DNA of 64,000 nucleotides from Flavitalea plasmicola. GTDB lineage: Bacteria; Bacteroidota; Bacteroidia; Chitinophagales; Chitinophagaceae. The notes below the pieces were generated by a model that saw only the letters and a list, made by a program, of their open reading frames with translations, had not been told where the DNA came from and did not search any database. Positions 54,116 to 63,713 of the stretch are shown piece by piece (positions within the stretch are counted from its first letter, which is position 1; each line of letters opens with the position of its first letter). The DNA is taken from positions 278,956 through 342,955 of the forward strand of contig NZ_JAUOTO010000003.1 in assembly GCF_030546645.1 (NCBI RefSeq), given 5' to 3'. The translations under genes were made by a program, and so were the position numbers.

Positions 54116-55681
54116 TCATTTATATTCTCCGAACACTTCCCGCAGCGTATCGGCGATCTCTCCCAGGGTACAGAAATGCTCTACCGCCTCGACGACGACA
54201 GGCATGATATTTTCGCCGGAAGCGGCTTTATCATTGAGGTCCTGCAGGATGGAATCACAGCGGGCGGGGTCTCTTCTTTTCCGGAGCGAGGCCAGCTTTT
54301 CCGTCTGGATCTGCCGGATAGAGTCGTCCACCCTGAATAAGGGGATCGAGTTTGTTTCCTGTACCTGGAATTTGTTGACGCCCACGATGATCTTTTCGCC
54401 CGTCTCCACCTGGCGCTGATAGGTATAGGCGCTTCGGGCGATCTCTTCCTGGATAAATCCCTGTTCTATGGCGCTGACGCTGCCACCCATTGCATCTATC
54501 TGGTTCATCAGCTGCCAGGCCTGTTCTTCCACCGCGTGGGTCAGGGACTCCACAAAGTAGCTGCCGGCCAGGGGGTCCGCCGTATCGGGGGCGCCGCTTT
54601 CGAAGGCAACGATCTGCTGTGTCCGGAGCGCTATTCTCGCCGCCTCTTCCGTCGGAAGACTGAGAGCCTCGTCATAACCGTTGGTATGCAGGGACTGCGT
54701 CCCGCCCAATACAGCTGCGAGCGTCTGCATCGTCACCCGGGAAATATTGTTCATGGGCTGCTGGGCCGTAAGCGTGCTGCCTCCCGTCTGCGTGTGGAAC
54801 CGTAGTTTCAGGGCTCCCGGGTCCGTAGCCCCCAGCTCCTTCATGATGACGGCCCACATCTTACGGGCAGCCCGGAATTTGGCCACTTCCTCGAACAGGT
54901 TGTTATGCGCATTGAAAAAGAAGGACAGCCGCTTGCCAAAAACATTTATATCCAGTCCTTTCGCCATTGCCGCCTGCACATAGGCCTTCCCGTTGCTGAG
55001 TGTAAACGCTATCTCCTGTACGGCAGTGCTGCCGGCTTCACGGATATGGTAGCCCGATATGGAGATGGTATTCCACTTTGGCAGCTCGTGGCTGCACCAT
55101 TCGAAAATATCCGTGATGATGCGCATGCTGGGCTTGGGGGGATAGATATAGGTGCCCCTGGCGGCATACTCTTTTAAAATGTCGTTTTGGATGGTGCCGG
55201 TGATCTTCCTCAGGTCCGCGCCCTGCTGTTTGGCCAGCGCCGTATAGAAAGCCAGCAGGATGTAACCCGTGGCGTTGATGGTCATGGAGGTGGAGACGTC
55301 TTCCAGTCGTATGCCCTTGAAGAGGGTGGCCATGTCCTCGATGGAATCGATGGCCACGCCCGTCTTGCCTACTTCACCCTCGGAGAGGGGATGATCGCTG
55401 TCGTAGCCTATCTGCGTCGGAAGGTCGAAGGCCACGCTCAACCCCATCACTCCCTGGCTCAGCAGGTAATGGTAACGTTCATTGCTTTCTTCCGCCGTGC
55501 TGAAGCCGGCATACTGCCGCATCGTCCAAAGCTTGCCCCGGTACATGTCGGGCTGGACGCCTCTTGTATAGGGGAATTCGCCTGGAAGTGCATCTTCGGG
55601 AACCATCCCGGCAAGATCCGCCGCCGAGTATACTTCATTTATTTCGATGCCGCTGTCGGTGTATATTTTTTTTCCAGGCAT
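54116..55681 (-). CDS. Methylmalonyl-CoA mutase catalytic subunit (no B12 domain)
   Basis: The protein has 521 residues. [70 protein letters not shown] and [21 protein letters not shown] are the family segments of the acyl-CoA-binding TIM barrel. Tyr in DMYRG and Arg in AARGTY agree with methylmalonyl-CoA rather than isobutyryl-CoA mutases. The chain ends before the usual B12-binding domain, so a separate small subunit must carry cobalamin; none lies in this window. It links propionyl/methylmalonyl-CoA to succinyl-CoA. Confidence 0.9.
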   Translation of the reverse strand: MPGKKIYTDSGIEINEVYSAADLAGMVPEDALPGEFPYTRGVQPDMYRGKLWTMRQYAGFSTAEESNERYHYLLSQGVMGLSVAFDLPTQIGYDSDHPLSEGEVGKTGVAIDSIEDMATLFKGIRLEDVSTSMTINATGYILLAFYTALAKQQGADLRKITGTIQNDILKEYAARGTYIYPPKPSMRIITDIFEWCSHELPKWNTISISGYHIREAGSTAVQEIAFTLSNGKAYVQAAMAKGLDINVFGKRLSFFFNAHNNLFEEVAKFRAARKMWAVIMKELGATDPGALKLRFHTQTGGSTLTAQQPMNNISRVTMQTLAAVLGGTQSLHTNGYDEALSLPTEEAARIALRTQQIVAFESGAPDTADPLAGSYFVESLTHAVEEQAWQLMNQIDAMGGSVSAIEQGFIQEEIARSAYTYQRQVETGEKIIVGVNKFQVQETNSIPLFRVDDSIRQIQTEKLASLRKRRDPARCDSILQDLNDKAASGENIMPVVVEAVEHFCTLGEIADTLREVFGEYK

Positions 55682-55718
55682 ATGATAAGCTTAAAGGTAC
55701 TACTAAGCGCCGGGCGTC

Positions 55719-56243
55719 TTACATCAGCTTCTTCGCTTCATAGCTGAGCGCATCCGAAACGATGTTCTGCAACGAGGCCTTCGGGCTCTGCACCAGCAGC
55801 TCCAGCAAATGCTTATTCAGCTCCAGTCCCGAGGCTTCTGGCGGTAAATAGGAGGCTACCTGGTTGATAATGAGTAGATTCTGCTCTTTGTAATTTCGGA
55901 CTGCATCCCAGGCTTCCGCCGATACATAGATCTGCTGGGTGATATTGTGCTCAAATTCCTGCCGGATGCTGTGAATGAGCAGGCTTTGCATTTCCCGGGC
56001 ACTGAGATCGGGTGTATTCACCCGTTGAATAAGATTAGGCAAAGCGATCCGGTCGGTGAGCAGGATCAAGCGTTCGTAAGCCTGCAATTGCAGCTGTCGG
56101 GTAGGGATGCTTTCATTTCCATTCTCAGGCCCCCGCTGCTGCGCCTGTTTAATCTCTCTGCGCTGCCTGAGGAACAGGTAAACCAATGCCCCGGCTACCA
56201 GGGTGGCAAAGGCGATGGCAATAATGAGCAGGTTCGAATCCAT
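55719..56243 (-). CDS. Membrane-anchored protein of unknown function
   Basis: The protein has 174 residues. An N-terminal transmembrane helix (about 5-25, LLIIAIAFATLVAGALVYLFL) is followed by a charged, helical cytoplasmic part (QAYERLILLTDRIALPNLIQRV, then LLIHSIRQEFEHNITQQIYVSAEAWDAVRNYKEQ). This matches a conserved Bacteroidota family of uncharacterised proteins that I know only by layout. It is codirectional with the mutase gene 37 bases downstream and may share its transcript. Confidence 0.75.
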   Translation of the reverse strand: MDSNLLIIAIAFATLVAGALVYLFLRQRREIKQAQQRGPENGNESIPTRQLQLQAYERLILLTDRIALPNLIQRVNTPDLSAREMQSLLIHSIRQEFEHNITQQIYVSAEAWDAVRNYKEQNLLIINQVASYLPPEASGLELNKHLLELLVQSPKASLQNIVSDALSYEAKKLM

Positions 56244-56316
56244 TCAGCAAATTTTAATTGTGAGCAAAAGTAACGAATGAAAGCGGGATCAGATTATACA
56301 AAGCCTCCATAAAACC

Positions 56317-57234
56317 CTAAAAATAAATCCAATGCCACTTCGAACCATCCTGTTGATTCCACTCGATGGCGGGCGCAGGCATCTTAAAGGTACGGTTCAG
56401 CTTCAGCAGGGTAGTGGACAGGGGCGATAAGCCGCTCACCCGGTAGAGATCGGTATCGAAGGCAAAATAGAATTGCCGGTAACGCTTAAATGACGGAATG
56501 GGCTGGCCGTTGATGGCTGCAGGATTCTTCACTCCACCGATCATCCCTTCAGCGCCATAGCCGGCCGACAGGTTCAGCCAGTTGGGGAAACCGCTGCTGG
56601 CAGGCAGGAAGGACCCTATGTTCACGGACAGCCAATAGGTCTGACCATTATAGTCCTTCAGCATGCGTTGCGGGAGGTTGCGGCCCAGCTCACCCGGAAG
56701 GTAATGTGCAAATAAAGTGTGATGATAGGAATATTTAAGGCTGATGCGTTGTTGTCCCCACATGAGCTGCTGGCTTTCGAAAAGCATGCAGCCGGCCAGG
56801 TTGGCCAGCATATCCCCTTTGGAGAACCCCCATTTGACGGAATGCCCGTCCATGATCTCGACCATGGTAAGGAATCCCAGCGCCGTCAAAGTGCCGGCAA
56901 CCGCCGCTACGCCCGGTCGCACGCCACCCCACCGTAACAGGTCGGTCTGAATGGCGGCAACATTATACGCCGTAGTGGCATGGCCTACTTTGTCCATATT
57001 CAACCATTCATTGTTGTCGTTGAACAGATGGAATTTGCTGCGGGGGAATTTCTTATACCAGAGGTAATTGAGCCCGATAGTGACGGCTGTTCCAATGGCA
57101 GCCTCGGCAATGACCACTCCATTTACCCGGCCGGGGTTATAGGTGGGGGAAGCCTTGAAAAAATCCTGTGCTGCAACAGGACTGCTCATCAGCAGGAGGA
57201 TAGCCAGTCCTAGGATACATGGTTTTCCAGACAT
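56317..57234 (-). CDS. DUF2279-type outer-membrane-associated protein
   Basis: The protein has about 305 residues and starts MSGKPCILGLAILLLMSSPV with a signal peptide ending AAQ; the longer frame upstream reads through a terminator hairpin and was rejected. GLNYLWYKKFPRSKFHLFNDNNEWLNMDKVGHATTAY and TMVEIMDGHSVKWGFSKGDMLANLAGC are the conserved segments of the DUF2279 family. Function is unknown. The C-terminus (SKWHWIYF) fits a beta-strand close to the outer membrane. Confidence 0.75.
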   Translation of the reverse strand: MSGKPCILGLAILLLMSSPVAAQDFFKASPTYNPGRVNGVVIAEAAIGTAVTIGLNYLWYKKFPRSKFHLFNDNNEWLNMDKVGHATTAYNVAAIQTDLLRWGGVRPGVAAVAGTLTALGFLTMVEIMDGHSVKWGFSKGDMLANLAGCMLFESQQLMWGQQRISLKYSYHHTLFAHYLPGELGRNLPQRMLKDYNGQTYWLSVNIGSFLPASSGFPNWLNLSAGYGAEGMIGGVKNPAAINGQPIPSFKRYRQFYFAFDTDLYRVSGLSPLSTTLLKLNRTFKMPAPAIEWNQQDGSKWHWIYF

Positions 57235-57250
57235 GAAGCAAATATATGAA

Positions 57251-57282
57251 CTTAAAGGCCGGGCGTCAGCCCGGCCTTTAAG
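57251..57282 (-). terminator. Hairpin after the RND efflux gene
   Basis: CTTAAAGGCCGGGC (57251-57264) pairs perfectly with GCCCGGCCTTTAAG (57269-57282) around GTCA. It follows the stop codon of the leftward efflux gene by two bases; the T-run on that side is weak. Confidence 0.75.
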
Positions 57283-57284
57283 TT

Positions 57285-60200
57285 TTATCCGTTGTGTTTG
57301 GTATCTACTTTCCTGTAGGACCAGAAGAATGCCAGCGGGAAGATCAGGAGCGAAAAGACGGTGGCGCAAAGCAATCCTCCTATCACTACCCTGGCCAGCG
57401 GCCTGGAGCTTTCCGAACCTATACCGGTGGAAACGGCGGCTGGCAGCAACCCGATGGTAGCCATCAGGGCCGTCATCAATACGGGACGGATCAGGTCGTT
57501 CACCCCCAGCTTGATGGAAGTATACAAGGGACTTTCCAGGCCTTTTATCCGTTCCAGATTGTGTTTAAATGCCGTGATGAGCAACACGCCTTCCAGGATA
57601 CAGATCCCGAAAAGGGCAATGAACCCGATGCCTGCGGAAATGCTGAAATTCGTTCCTGTGATCAGTAAAGCGAGGATGCCGCCCACGACGGCACAGGGAA
57701 CATTGAGGAACACCAGGCCGGCATCTTTCAGGTTGCCGAACATGACGAACAGCAACAGGAAGATCAGCAGCAGGCTGATGGGCACCACCTGGACCAGACG
57801 TTTGGATGCGCGTTGCTGATTCTCGAAATCTCCCTGCCATACCATGGTATAACCTTTCCTCAGTTTCACCGCGTCCCCCACCTTTTCCTGGGCTTCCGCG
57901 ATGGTGCTGCCCATATCCCTTCCCCTTACAGAGAACTTGATGGCGGAATAGCGTTCATTGTCGTCCCGGAAGATCAGGCAAGGCCCTGTTTTTTGTGTGA
58001 GTCTGGCAATTTCACGGATGGGCACTTTGGAACCGCCTTGCGTGGGTACCAGCAAATTACCGATGTCCCCTTCCGTGGCCCGGAAGTTCTCGGGGAACCG
58101 TATGCGGATGTCGAACTTTCTCACCCCTTCGTATAGCTGGGTCACCGCCTTGCCCCCGATGGCCATCTCGACCACCGCATTGGCATCGGCTGCCGATACG
58201 CCGTATATGGCCATCCTGCTTTGGTCCAGGTCGATGTCCAGTTCCGGCTGCCCGATGTTCTTGATCACGCCGAGATCCTCGATGCCCCGGATATTTTTCA
58301 ATATACCGTAGACTTTGTTGGATTGATCTTCCATATACTGGAGGGAGTCCCCGAAGATCTTTACACAGATGGAACCTTTCACGCCGGAAACGGCCTCTTC
58401 CACATTGTCCATGATGGGTTGCGAGAAGTTCAGCTCCGCGCCCGGCACTACGGACAATGCCTGTCGCATTTGCTCGATCAGCTCGTCCTTGGAGATCTTA
58501 GGATCCCATTCTTCCTGCGGATACAGCGATACGCCGAATTCATTGTTATAAAAGCCCGCGACATCCGTTCCGTCGTCGGGGCGTCCCGTCTGCGACATGA
58601 CCCTTCTCACCTGCGGGAATTTCATCATGATCGCCCGCATCTGCGTCGCCCGCGTTACGGAGGAGTCCAGGGAGATACTGTAGGGTAGGGTGGCGCGCAC
58701 CCAGATAGAGCCTTCATTCAGCTCTGGCAAAAACTCCGAACCGAGGAACTTAAAAGAATACAGCCCCGCTGCGATCACCACCATGGCAACCAGGATCGAG
58801 GATTTCTTATGCTTGAAGACGAACCGGAAGGACTGCATGATGGCCCCCTGCAGAAAATGAGTAAAAGGATTGTGCTTTTCCCGGACATTCTTCCGGAGCA
58901 GCACGTTCACCAAAACAGGCACCAGCGTCAATGTGAAGATCAGGGCTCCCAATAAGGCAAATCCCAGGGTATAGGCAAGCGGCGTGAACATTTTGCCCTC
59001 CACCTTCTGGAAAGAGAAAATAGGCAGCAGGGCGGTGATGATGATCAGCTTGGTAAAGAAGATGGCTTTTCCCAATTCGGCTCCTTTCTTCCGCAGCATG
59101 CCCATTTTAGCCAGCTTGTTGAACCTGTCCATCCCCACCTCTTTTGCCTTATGGTCCAACAGTACGAAGAGTCCTTCTACCATGACCACCGCTCCGTCGA
59201 TGATGATCCCGAAGTCGATGGCGCCCAGGGACAGCAGGTTGGCCGACATATGCATCAGGTTGAGACAGATAAAGGCAAACAGCAGGGACAGCGGAATGAT
59301 AATGGATACGATGAGCGTCGTACGCCAGTTGAACATGAACAGGGATACGATGAGGGTCACCAGCAGTATACCTTCTATCAGGTTGTGCAGCACAGTATGG
59401 GTGGCGTAATGGATGAGGTCTTCCCGGTTGTAAAAAGGCACAATATGGGTGTCTGAAGGCAGCACCCGTTCATTCAGCTTTTTTATTTTGGTCTTCAGGC
59501 CCTTGATCACCTCATCGGGATTCTCTCCCTTACGCATGAGGACGATCCCTTCGACGGCATCTGGATTGTTGCGCAGGGTCCTGTGCGCGGTGCTGTCGAT
59601 GGCGTCAGATCTGCCCACCTCCCCAAGCCTGGGAAGATTGGAGATCTCCACATCCGCAATATCTTTTACCAGGATCGGGATGCCATTGATGTTCTCTACG
59701 ATGATGTTCTTGATCTCGTTGATATCATTCAGGATGCCGATGCCCCGTACAACATAGGCCTGGGAGTTCTTATTGATGACATCCCCGCCGATGTTGATAT
59801 TGTTCTTGCCCACGGCATTAGATATGTCCAGGGGCGTAATGCCCAGGTCGGCCAGCTTCTGGGGGTTGGCCCTGATCTCGTATGTCTTTACCATTCCCCC
59901 GAAGCTGACGATATCGGCGATACCCGGGACGGAGCGCAGCTCGCGATCGACCACCCAATCCTGTAAGGTCTTAAGTTCGCGGGGGTCCCGGAAGCTGCTT
60001 TCCAGTGTATAGCGAAATACTTCCCCTGTGGGACCCGTGGGCGGCTGCACCTGGGGGTTGATGTTTTCGGGCAGCTCGGCATTGGGCAGCAGGTTATTCA
60101 CCTGGAGACGTGCATAGCTGTCAGGCACATCGTCGTCGAATATCAGCTTTACAACAGAGAGGCCGAAGATGCTCGTACTCCGGAGGCTGGTCTTTTTCTG

Positions 60201-60437
60201 CACCGGATTTAGTGTGATCTCTATGGGAATGGTCACGAATTTCTCCACCTCTTCGGCGCTTCTACCAGGCCACTGCGTAATAATGGTGATCTCCGTATTG
60301 GTGACATCCGGAAACGCCTCGATGGGCATTTTCTGAAAGGTGAAGAAACCGTATACGGCCAGCAGGACCGTGGCGAAAAAAATGAAATATTTATTCTTAA
60401 GCGAAAAAGCGAGAATGCCTTTTAATACTTTGTTCAT
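57285..60437 (-). CDS. CusA/CzcA-family heavy-metal RND efflux transporter
   Basis: The protein has 1050 residues with twelve transmembrane helices and two large periplasmic loops. The fourth helix has DFGIIIDGAVVMVEG, the heavy-metal RND signature (DFG-X3-DGA-X3-VEN) with Gly in place of the final Asn. The first helix segment (NKYFIFFATVLLAVYGFFTFQKMPIEAFPDV) is typical of the family. It takes metal ions from the periplasm or cytoplasm and drives export by proton antiport through the tripartite pump encoded just upstream. Metal specificity (Cu/Ag against Zn/Co/Cd) is not settled by sequence; the DFG form leans to divalent ions. Confidence 0.93.
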   Translation of the reverse strand: MNKVLKGILAFSLKNKYFIFFATVLLAVYGFFTFQKMPIEAFPDVTNTEITIITQWPGRSAEEVEKFVTIPIEITLNPVQKKTSLRSTSIFGLSVVKLIFDDDVPDSYARLQVNNLLPNAELPENINPQVQPPTGPTGEVFRYTLESSFRDPRELKTLQDWVVDRELRSVPGIADIVSFGGMVKTYEIRANPQKLADLGITPLDISNAVGKNNINIGGDVINKNSQAYVVRGIGILNDINEIKNIIVENINGIPILVKDIADVEISNLPRLGEVGRSDAIDSTAHRTLRNNPDAVEGIVLMRKGENPDEVIKGLKTKIKKLNERVLPSDTHIVPFYNREDLIHYATHTVLHNLIEGILLVTLIVSLFMFNWRTTLIVSIIIPLSLLFAFICLNLMHMSANLLSLGAIDFGIIIDGAVVMVEGLFVLLDHKAKEVGMDRFNKLAKMGMLRKKGAELGKAIFFTKLIIITALLPIFSFQKVEGKMFTPLAYTLGFALLGALIFTLTLVPVLVNVLLRKNVREKHNPFTHFLQGAIMQSFRFVFKHKKSSILVAMVVIAAGLYSFKFLGSEFLPELNEGSIWVRATLPYSISLDSSVTRATQMRAIMMKFPQVRRVMSQTGRPDDGTDVAGFYNNEFGVSLYPQEEWDPKISKDELIEQMRQALSVVPGAELNFSQPIMDNVEEAVSGVKGSICVKIFGDSLQYMEDQSNKVYGILKNIRGIEDLGVIKNIGQPELDIDLDQSRMAIYGVSAADANAVVEMAIGGKAVTQLYEGVRKFDIRIRFPENFRATEGDIGNLLVPTQGGSKVPIREIARLTQKTGPCLIFRDDNERYSAIKFSVRGRDMGSTIAEAQEKVGDAVKLRKGYTMVWQGDFENQQRASKRLVQVVPISLLLIFLLLFVMFGNLKDAGLVFLNVPCAVVGGILALLITGTNFSISAGIGFIALFGICILEGVLLITAFKHNLERIKGLESPLYTSIKLGVNDLIRPVLMTALMATIGLLPAAVSTGIGSESSRPLARVVIGGLLCATVFSLLIFPLAFFWSYRKVDTKHNG

Positions 60438-60461
60438 CTGAATTGGTTTAAAGTACCCAAA

Positions 60462-61577
60462 CTAGCTGTTCAGTTCCTGGTAGATCAATAGGGCCTGCGA
60501 CCCGATGACTTTCTCGCCTTCCGAAAGACCTTCTGATATATAGGTCTTGTCCCCGATGGTGCCACTCACCTGTACGGCGCGGATGGTGATATCCGAAGGG
60601 CTCTTATACACCAGGACATAGTATTGGCTATGGTCAAAGATCAGCGCCGTACTGGGAACGGATAGCATCTGTTTGTTCTCCTTGTTGTTGAGCATCACGT
60701 TCGCGAACATCTCAGGCTTCAGCAGGTAGCCAGGGTTAGCAAGCACGATACGCACTTTCATGACCTTATTGGTTGGGTCCAGGACGTTCATGATCTTGTC
60801 TACCTTTCCCCTGAAGACCTTATCGGGATAGGAGAGGGTGGTTACATTGACGCTATCGCCTGGCTTGATCAGGGCGATGCTGGATTCGTAAACATTTGCG
60901 ATCACCCAGATGTTCTTCAGGTCCGAAATGGTGAACAGGTTGCTGCTGTTGTCGGGACGGAGGGACATGTTATTGGTAGCCAGCTTTTCCACGACAAACC
61001 CGCTGATAGGGGTTTTCACCTGGTATTGACCGTTCCGGCTGCCTCCATTGAGCTGCAATACCTGCTGCGCTTTGTGCAGAGCGGCAGTGGCCTGGTCATA
61101 ACCAGCCTGCGCAGCGATGGAGTCCCTGGCGGAAGCCAGCCCGCTCCTGTACATATCTTTTGTTGCCTCCAGGTTCTTCCTGGCGACGGCGACATTGGTC
61201 TCCGCCGTGATAAGGTCATTGCTGTAGCCGGCCATCTCGCCACTGCGGATGACGGCCAGGGTTTGTCCCTGCTGAACATAATCTCCCAGCATGACCTTTA
61301 TATCTGTAATGTTCCCGCTCACCAGTGGATAGATCTTCGCCACATTATCTTCGTTGAAGGTAACCTTGCCCGTGAGGGTAATGGAGTTGACTACCCGGGA
61401 ATTGACCACACTGTCCAGTTTGATGTTCCGTGCCAAAGAATCAGGCAGCACATATTTCCCTTTTTCGGCCGCAGGAGCCTCGGCGCCGCTGGTGCAGCCG
61501 GATAAAGCAAAAAACAATAAGGCGGAAGAAACGATGATAAAGGGTGCCGCATATTGTTTAAAGGTATAGTTCATCAC
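60462..61577 (-). CDS. Efflux RND periplasmic adaptor (CusB/HlyD-like)
   Basis: The protein has 371 residues. A lipoprotein signal with ALSGC precedes barrel-sandwich halves (about 60-125 and 195-225), a helical hairpin (about 125-195, NLEATKDMYRSGLASARDSIAAQAGYDQATAALHKAQ) and beta-barrel and membrane-proximal domains. It links the inner-membrane transporter to the outer-membrane channel. It follows the tolC-type gene by 21 bases and precedes the transporter by 24. Confidence 0.92.
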   Translation of the reverse strand: MMNYTFKQYAAPFIIVSSALLFFALSGCTSGAEAPAAEKGKYVLPDSLARNIKLDSVVNSRVVNSITLTGKVTFNEDNVAKIYPLVSGNITDIKVMLGDYVQQGQTLAVIRSGEMAGYSNDLITAETNVAVARKNLEATKDMYRSGLASARDSIAAQAGYDQATAALHKAQQVLQLNGGSRNGQYQVKTPISGFVVEKLATNNMSLRPDNSSNLFTISDLKNIWVIANVYESSIALIKPGDSVNVTTLSYPDKVFRGKVDKIMNVLDPTNKVMKVRIVLANPGYLLKPEMFANVMLNNKENKQMLSVPSTALIFDHSQYYVLVYKSPSDITIRAVQVSGTIGDKTYISEGLSEGEKVIGSQALLIYQELNS

Positions 61578-61598
61578 AATTTTTTTTTGATTATCAGA

Positions 61599-62873
61599 TC
61601 AGTTGAAGAAGTTGGTGCCAGTGTAATAATTTATATCCTCGAAAGCGCTGACCCTGTTGAATTGAATGGAATTCAGCTGCAGGGTGTTCTGTTTATAGGA
61701 ATCGTAAAAGTCCAGGAAGTCCAGGATGCTGATATTGCGTTTCTGGTAGTTGACGACTACTTCGTGCAGCAGCCTGGAAAAATCTCCGTAGAATTTCGGA
61801 TCGACGGTACGATAGAGCTTTTGCTGTGCGAATGCTTTCTGCAGCGCCGCCGATACATTCTCTTCAACGGTGGCCTGCGTGCTTTTTTCCACGGCCTGCG
61901 AGCTGGCGATCTGGGCCCTGGCGGACCTGATATTCCCCTGGTTGCGATTGAAGAACGGCAGGTCAATGGAAGCTCCGATGCCATAGTAGTTGGTCAGAAA
62001 GCTCCCCGCCTCGTCATATCCCAGTGACAGCGTCAGATCCGGTACGGCCAGCGCTTTCTGGTAATTGTAATTCAGCCGGTTGATATTGGTGTTGGCGCGT
62101 GCCATCTGAAGGTCTGTACGATTGTGATAGGCGGAGTCCACGAGGGTACTCAAGGGGTATTGACCCGGGTCCAGCTTATCCAGGAGGCTGGAATCTGTGA
62201 CGGGGTTGAGGTAAATACCAGGCTTTGCCTGAAGCACGAGCCGGAGCTCACTTTGCAGGTCATTTATCTGACCGATCAGGTCGCTGTACTCGCTCTGGAA
62301 AGTGTATAGCTGGGCCCGGATCCGGATAACCTCCTTTTCGGAGATATAGCCTTTTCCGGCCTGCTCGTTAAAAGCATTCACTATCTGCTGCAGGGCCCTG
62401 ATCTCTTCATTATAAATTCCAGCGGATTGCTCCAGGTAATAAATATGAAAGAAATCCGTCCTGAGCGTATATTTCAGGGTACGCATCAGGTCGAAGAACT
62501 GGAATTCCGTCAGTTGCGCACCCGCCTGCGCCAGCTTCACCTGTTTGTTGCGTTTGCCGGCCAGCTGGATCAGCTGGGAGAGATTCACCGTCGTCTCGTC
62601 ATTCGTGCCAGTCGGAAAGAACTTATTCAACGTGCCGGAATACAAACCGTGGCTGATGCTGAAGTTCGGGTTGGGCCATAGACGGGCCTGGATGATCATT
62701 GCTTTGCTGGCATCGATGTTATACCGGCCCGCCAGCAGCTGAAAATTACTGTCCAGGAACATTTTTTCGGCTTCCGGCAAGGTCAGGCGGAGGGTATCCT
62801 GCCGGGGCTGCGCCCGAAGTAAAATACTTGAAAAAATAATACATAAGACCAAAAAGATCCGATTCTTAAACAT
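61599..62873 (-). CDS. TolC-family outer-membrane efflux channel
   Basis: The protein has 424 residues with a signal peptide ending LLRAQ. Two long helical repeats (about 30-215 and 240-410) with LRLTLPEAEKMFLDSNFQLLAGRYNIDASKAMIIQARLWPNP are typical of outer-membrane efflux proteins (CusC/CzcC type). It forms the exit duct of the pump. A minus-strand TAGTTTTG (62900-62907) matches a -7 element 27 bases upstream of the ATG, so the operon may start here rather than at the regulator genes. Confidence 0.92.
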   Translation of the reverse strand: MFKNRIFLVLCIIFSSILLRAQPRQDTLRLTLPEAEKMFLDSNFQLLAGRYNIDASKAMIIQARLWPNPNFSISHGLYSGTLNKFFPTGTNDETTVNLSQLIQLAGKRNKQVKLAQAGAQLTEFQFFDLMRTLKYTLRTDFFHIYYLEQSAGIYNEEIRALQQIVNAFNEQAGKGYISEKEVIRIRAQLYTFQSEYSDLIGQINDLQSELRLVLQAKPGIYLNPVTDSSLLDKLDPGQYPLSTLVDSAYHNRTDLQMARANTNINRLNYNYQKALAVPDLTLSLGYDEAGSFLTNYYGIGASIDLPFFNRNQGNIRSARAQIASSQAVEKSTQATVEENVSAALQKAFAQQKLYRTVDPKFYGDFSRLLHEVVVNYQKRNISILDFLDFYDSYKQNTLQLNSIQFNRVSAFEDINYYTGTNFFN

Positions 62874-63005
62874 AGGTTATGCTTAACGTTTTGAGGAGGC
62901 AAAACTATTTGTTATTCTTGTTAATCAGGGGTTAACCATCCCGGAATAGGCGTCTGGGGCAGTTAAATTTAAAAAGAATATATATAATAATGTCCGGGAA
63001 GACAT

Positions 63006-63707
63006 TTAATCCTGCGGCGTATTGAATCGGAATCCCACACCATGGATCGTCTCCAGGTTTACGTCCGGATCGGCTTTGAAATATTTTCTGAGCTTGGTGA
63101 TGAATACATCCATGCTTCTGCCTAAAAAGTAATCGTCCTTGCCCCAGACATTCAGCAGGACCTCCTCTCTTTTTAAGATCCTGTTGGAATGTTCGCAGAG
63201 GAATTTCAGCAGGTCTGCTTCTTTTTGCGTGAGATTGAATATTTCCTTGTCGATGGTGAGCTTCAGGTCGGTGTAGGAGAATTGCAGGTTGCCGATGGTG
63301 AAGAAAACTGTTTTGTCGGAGTGCATTTTCCGGGTCCTCCGGATGAAAACTTCCATCCGCATCAACAGCTCCTGGATACTAAAGGGCTTGATAATGTAAT
63401 CGTCGGCGCCGCTGCGAAAACCTTTTATCTTGTCCTCTTCCATGGATTTGGCCGTGAGAAAAAGGATAGGTACCATATCGCTTTGCTGCCGGATCTTTTT
63501 GGCAACGGCAAAGCCGTCCTTATTGGGCATCATGACATCCAGCAGGCAGATGTTGAACTCATTCTTGTCGAATTTTTCGATGGCAGTTTGTCCATCAGGG
63601 CAGAGCACCACTTCATAACCCGCATCGACGAGATTATCCTTGATGACATATCCGAGCGAAAGATCGTCTTCGGCCAGGAGCACTTTTACTTTAGGGGTCT
63701 GTTGCAT
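63006..63707 (-). CDS. OmpR-family response regulator
   Basis: The protein has 233 residues. The receiver domain has Asp57 (LLDVMMP), Thr85 and Lys107 (YIIKPF). The C-terminal winged helix (about 135-230) ends GVGFRFNTPQD. It is phosphorylated by the kinase encoded just upstream (7 bases between the stop and start) and probably controls the efflux operon 132 bases downstream. Confidence 0.93.
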   Translation of the reverse strand: MQQTPKVKVLLAEDDLSLGYVIKDNLVDAGYEVVLCPDGQTAIEKFDKNEFNICLLDVMMPNKDGFAVAKKIRQQSDMVPILFLTAKSMEEDKIKGFRSGADDYIIKPFSIQELLMRMEVFIRRTRKMHSDKTVFFTIGNLQFSYTDLKLTIDKEIFNLTQKEADLLKFLCEHSNRILKREEVLLNVWGKDDYFLGRSMDVFITKLRKYFKADPDVNLETIHGVGFRFNTPQD

Positions 63708-63713
63708 AATTCT

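Noticed and set aside
57235..57369. N-terminal extension of the DUF2279 protein
   Set aside because: The extra 45 residues would be translated from the terminator hairpin of the efflux operon and would bury the signal peptide.
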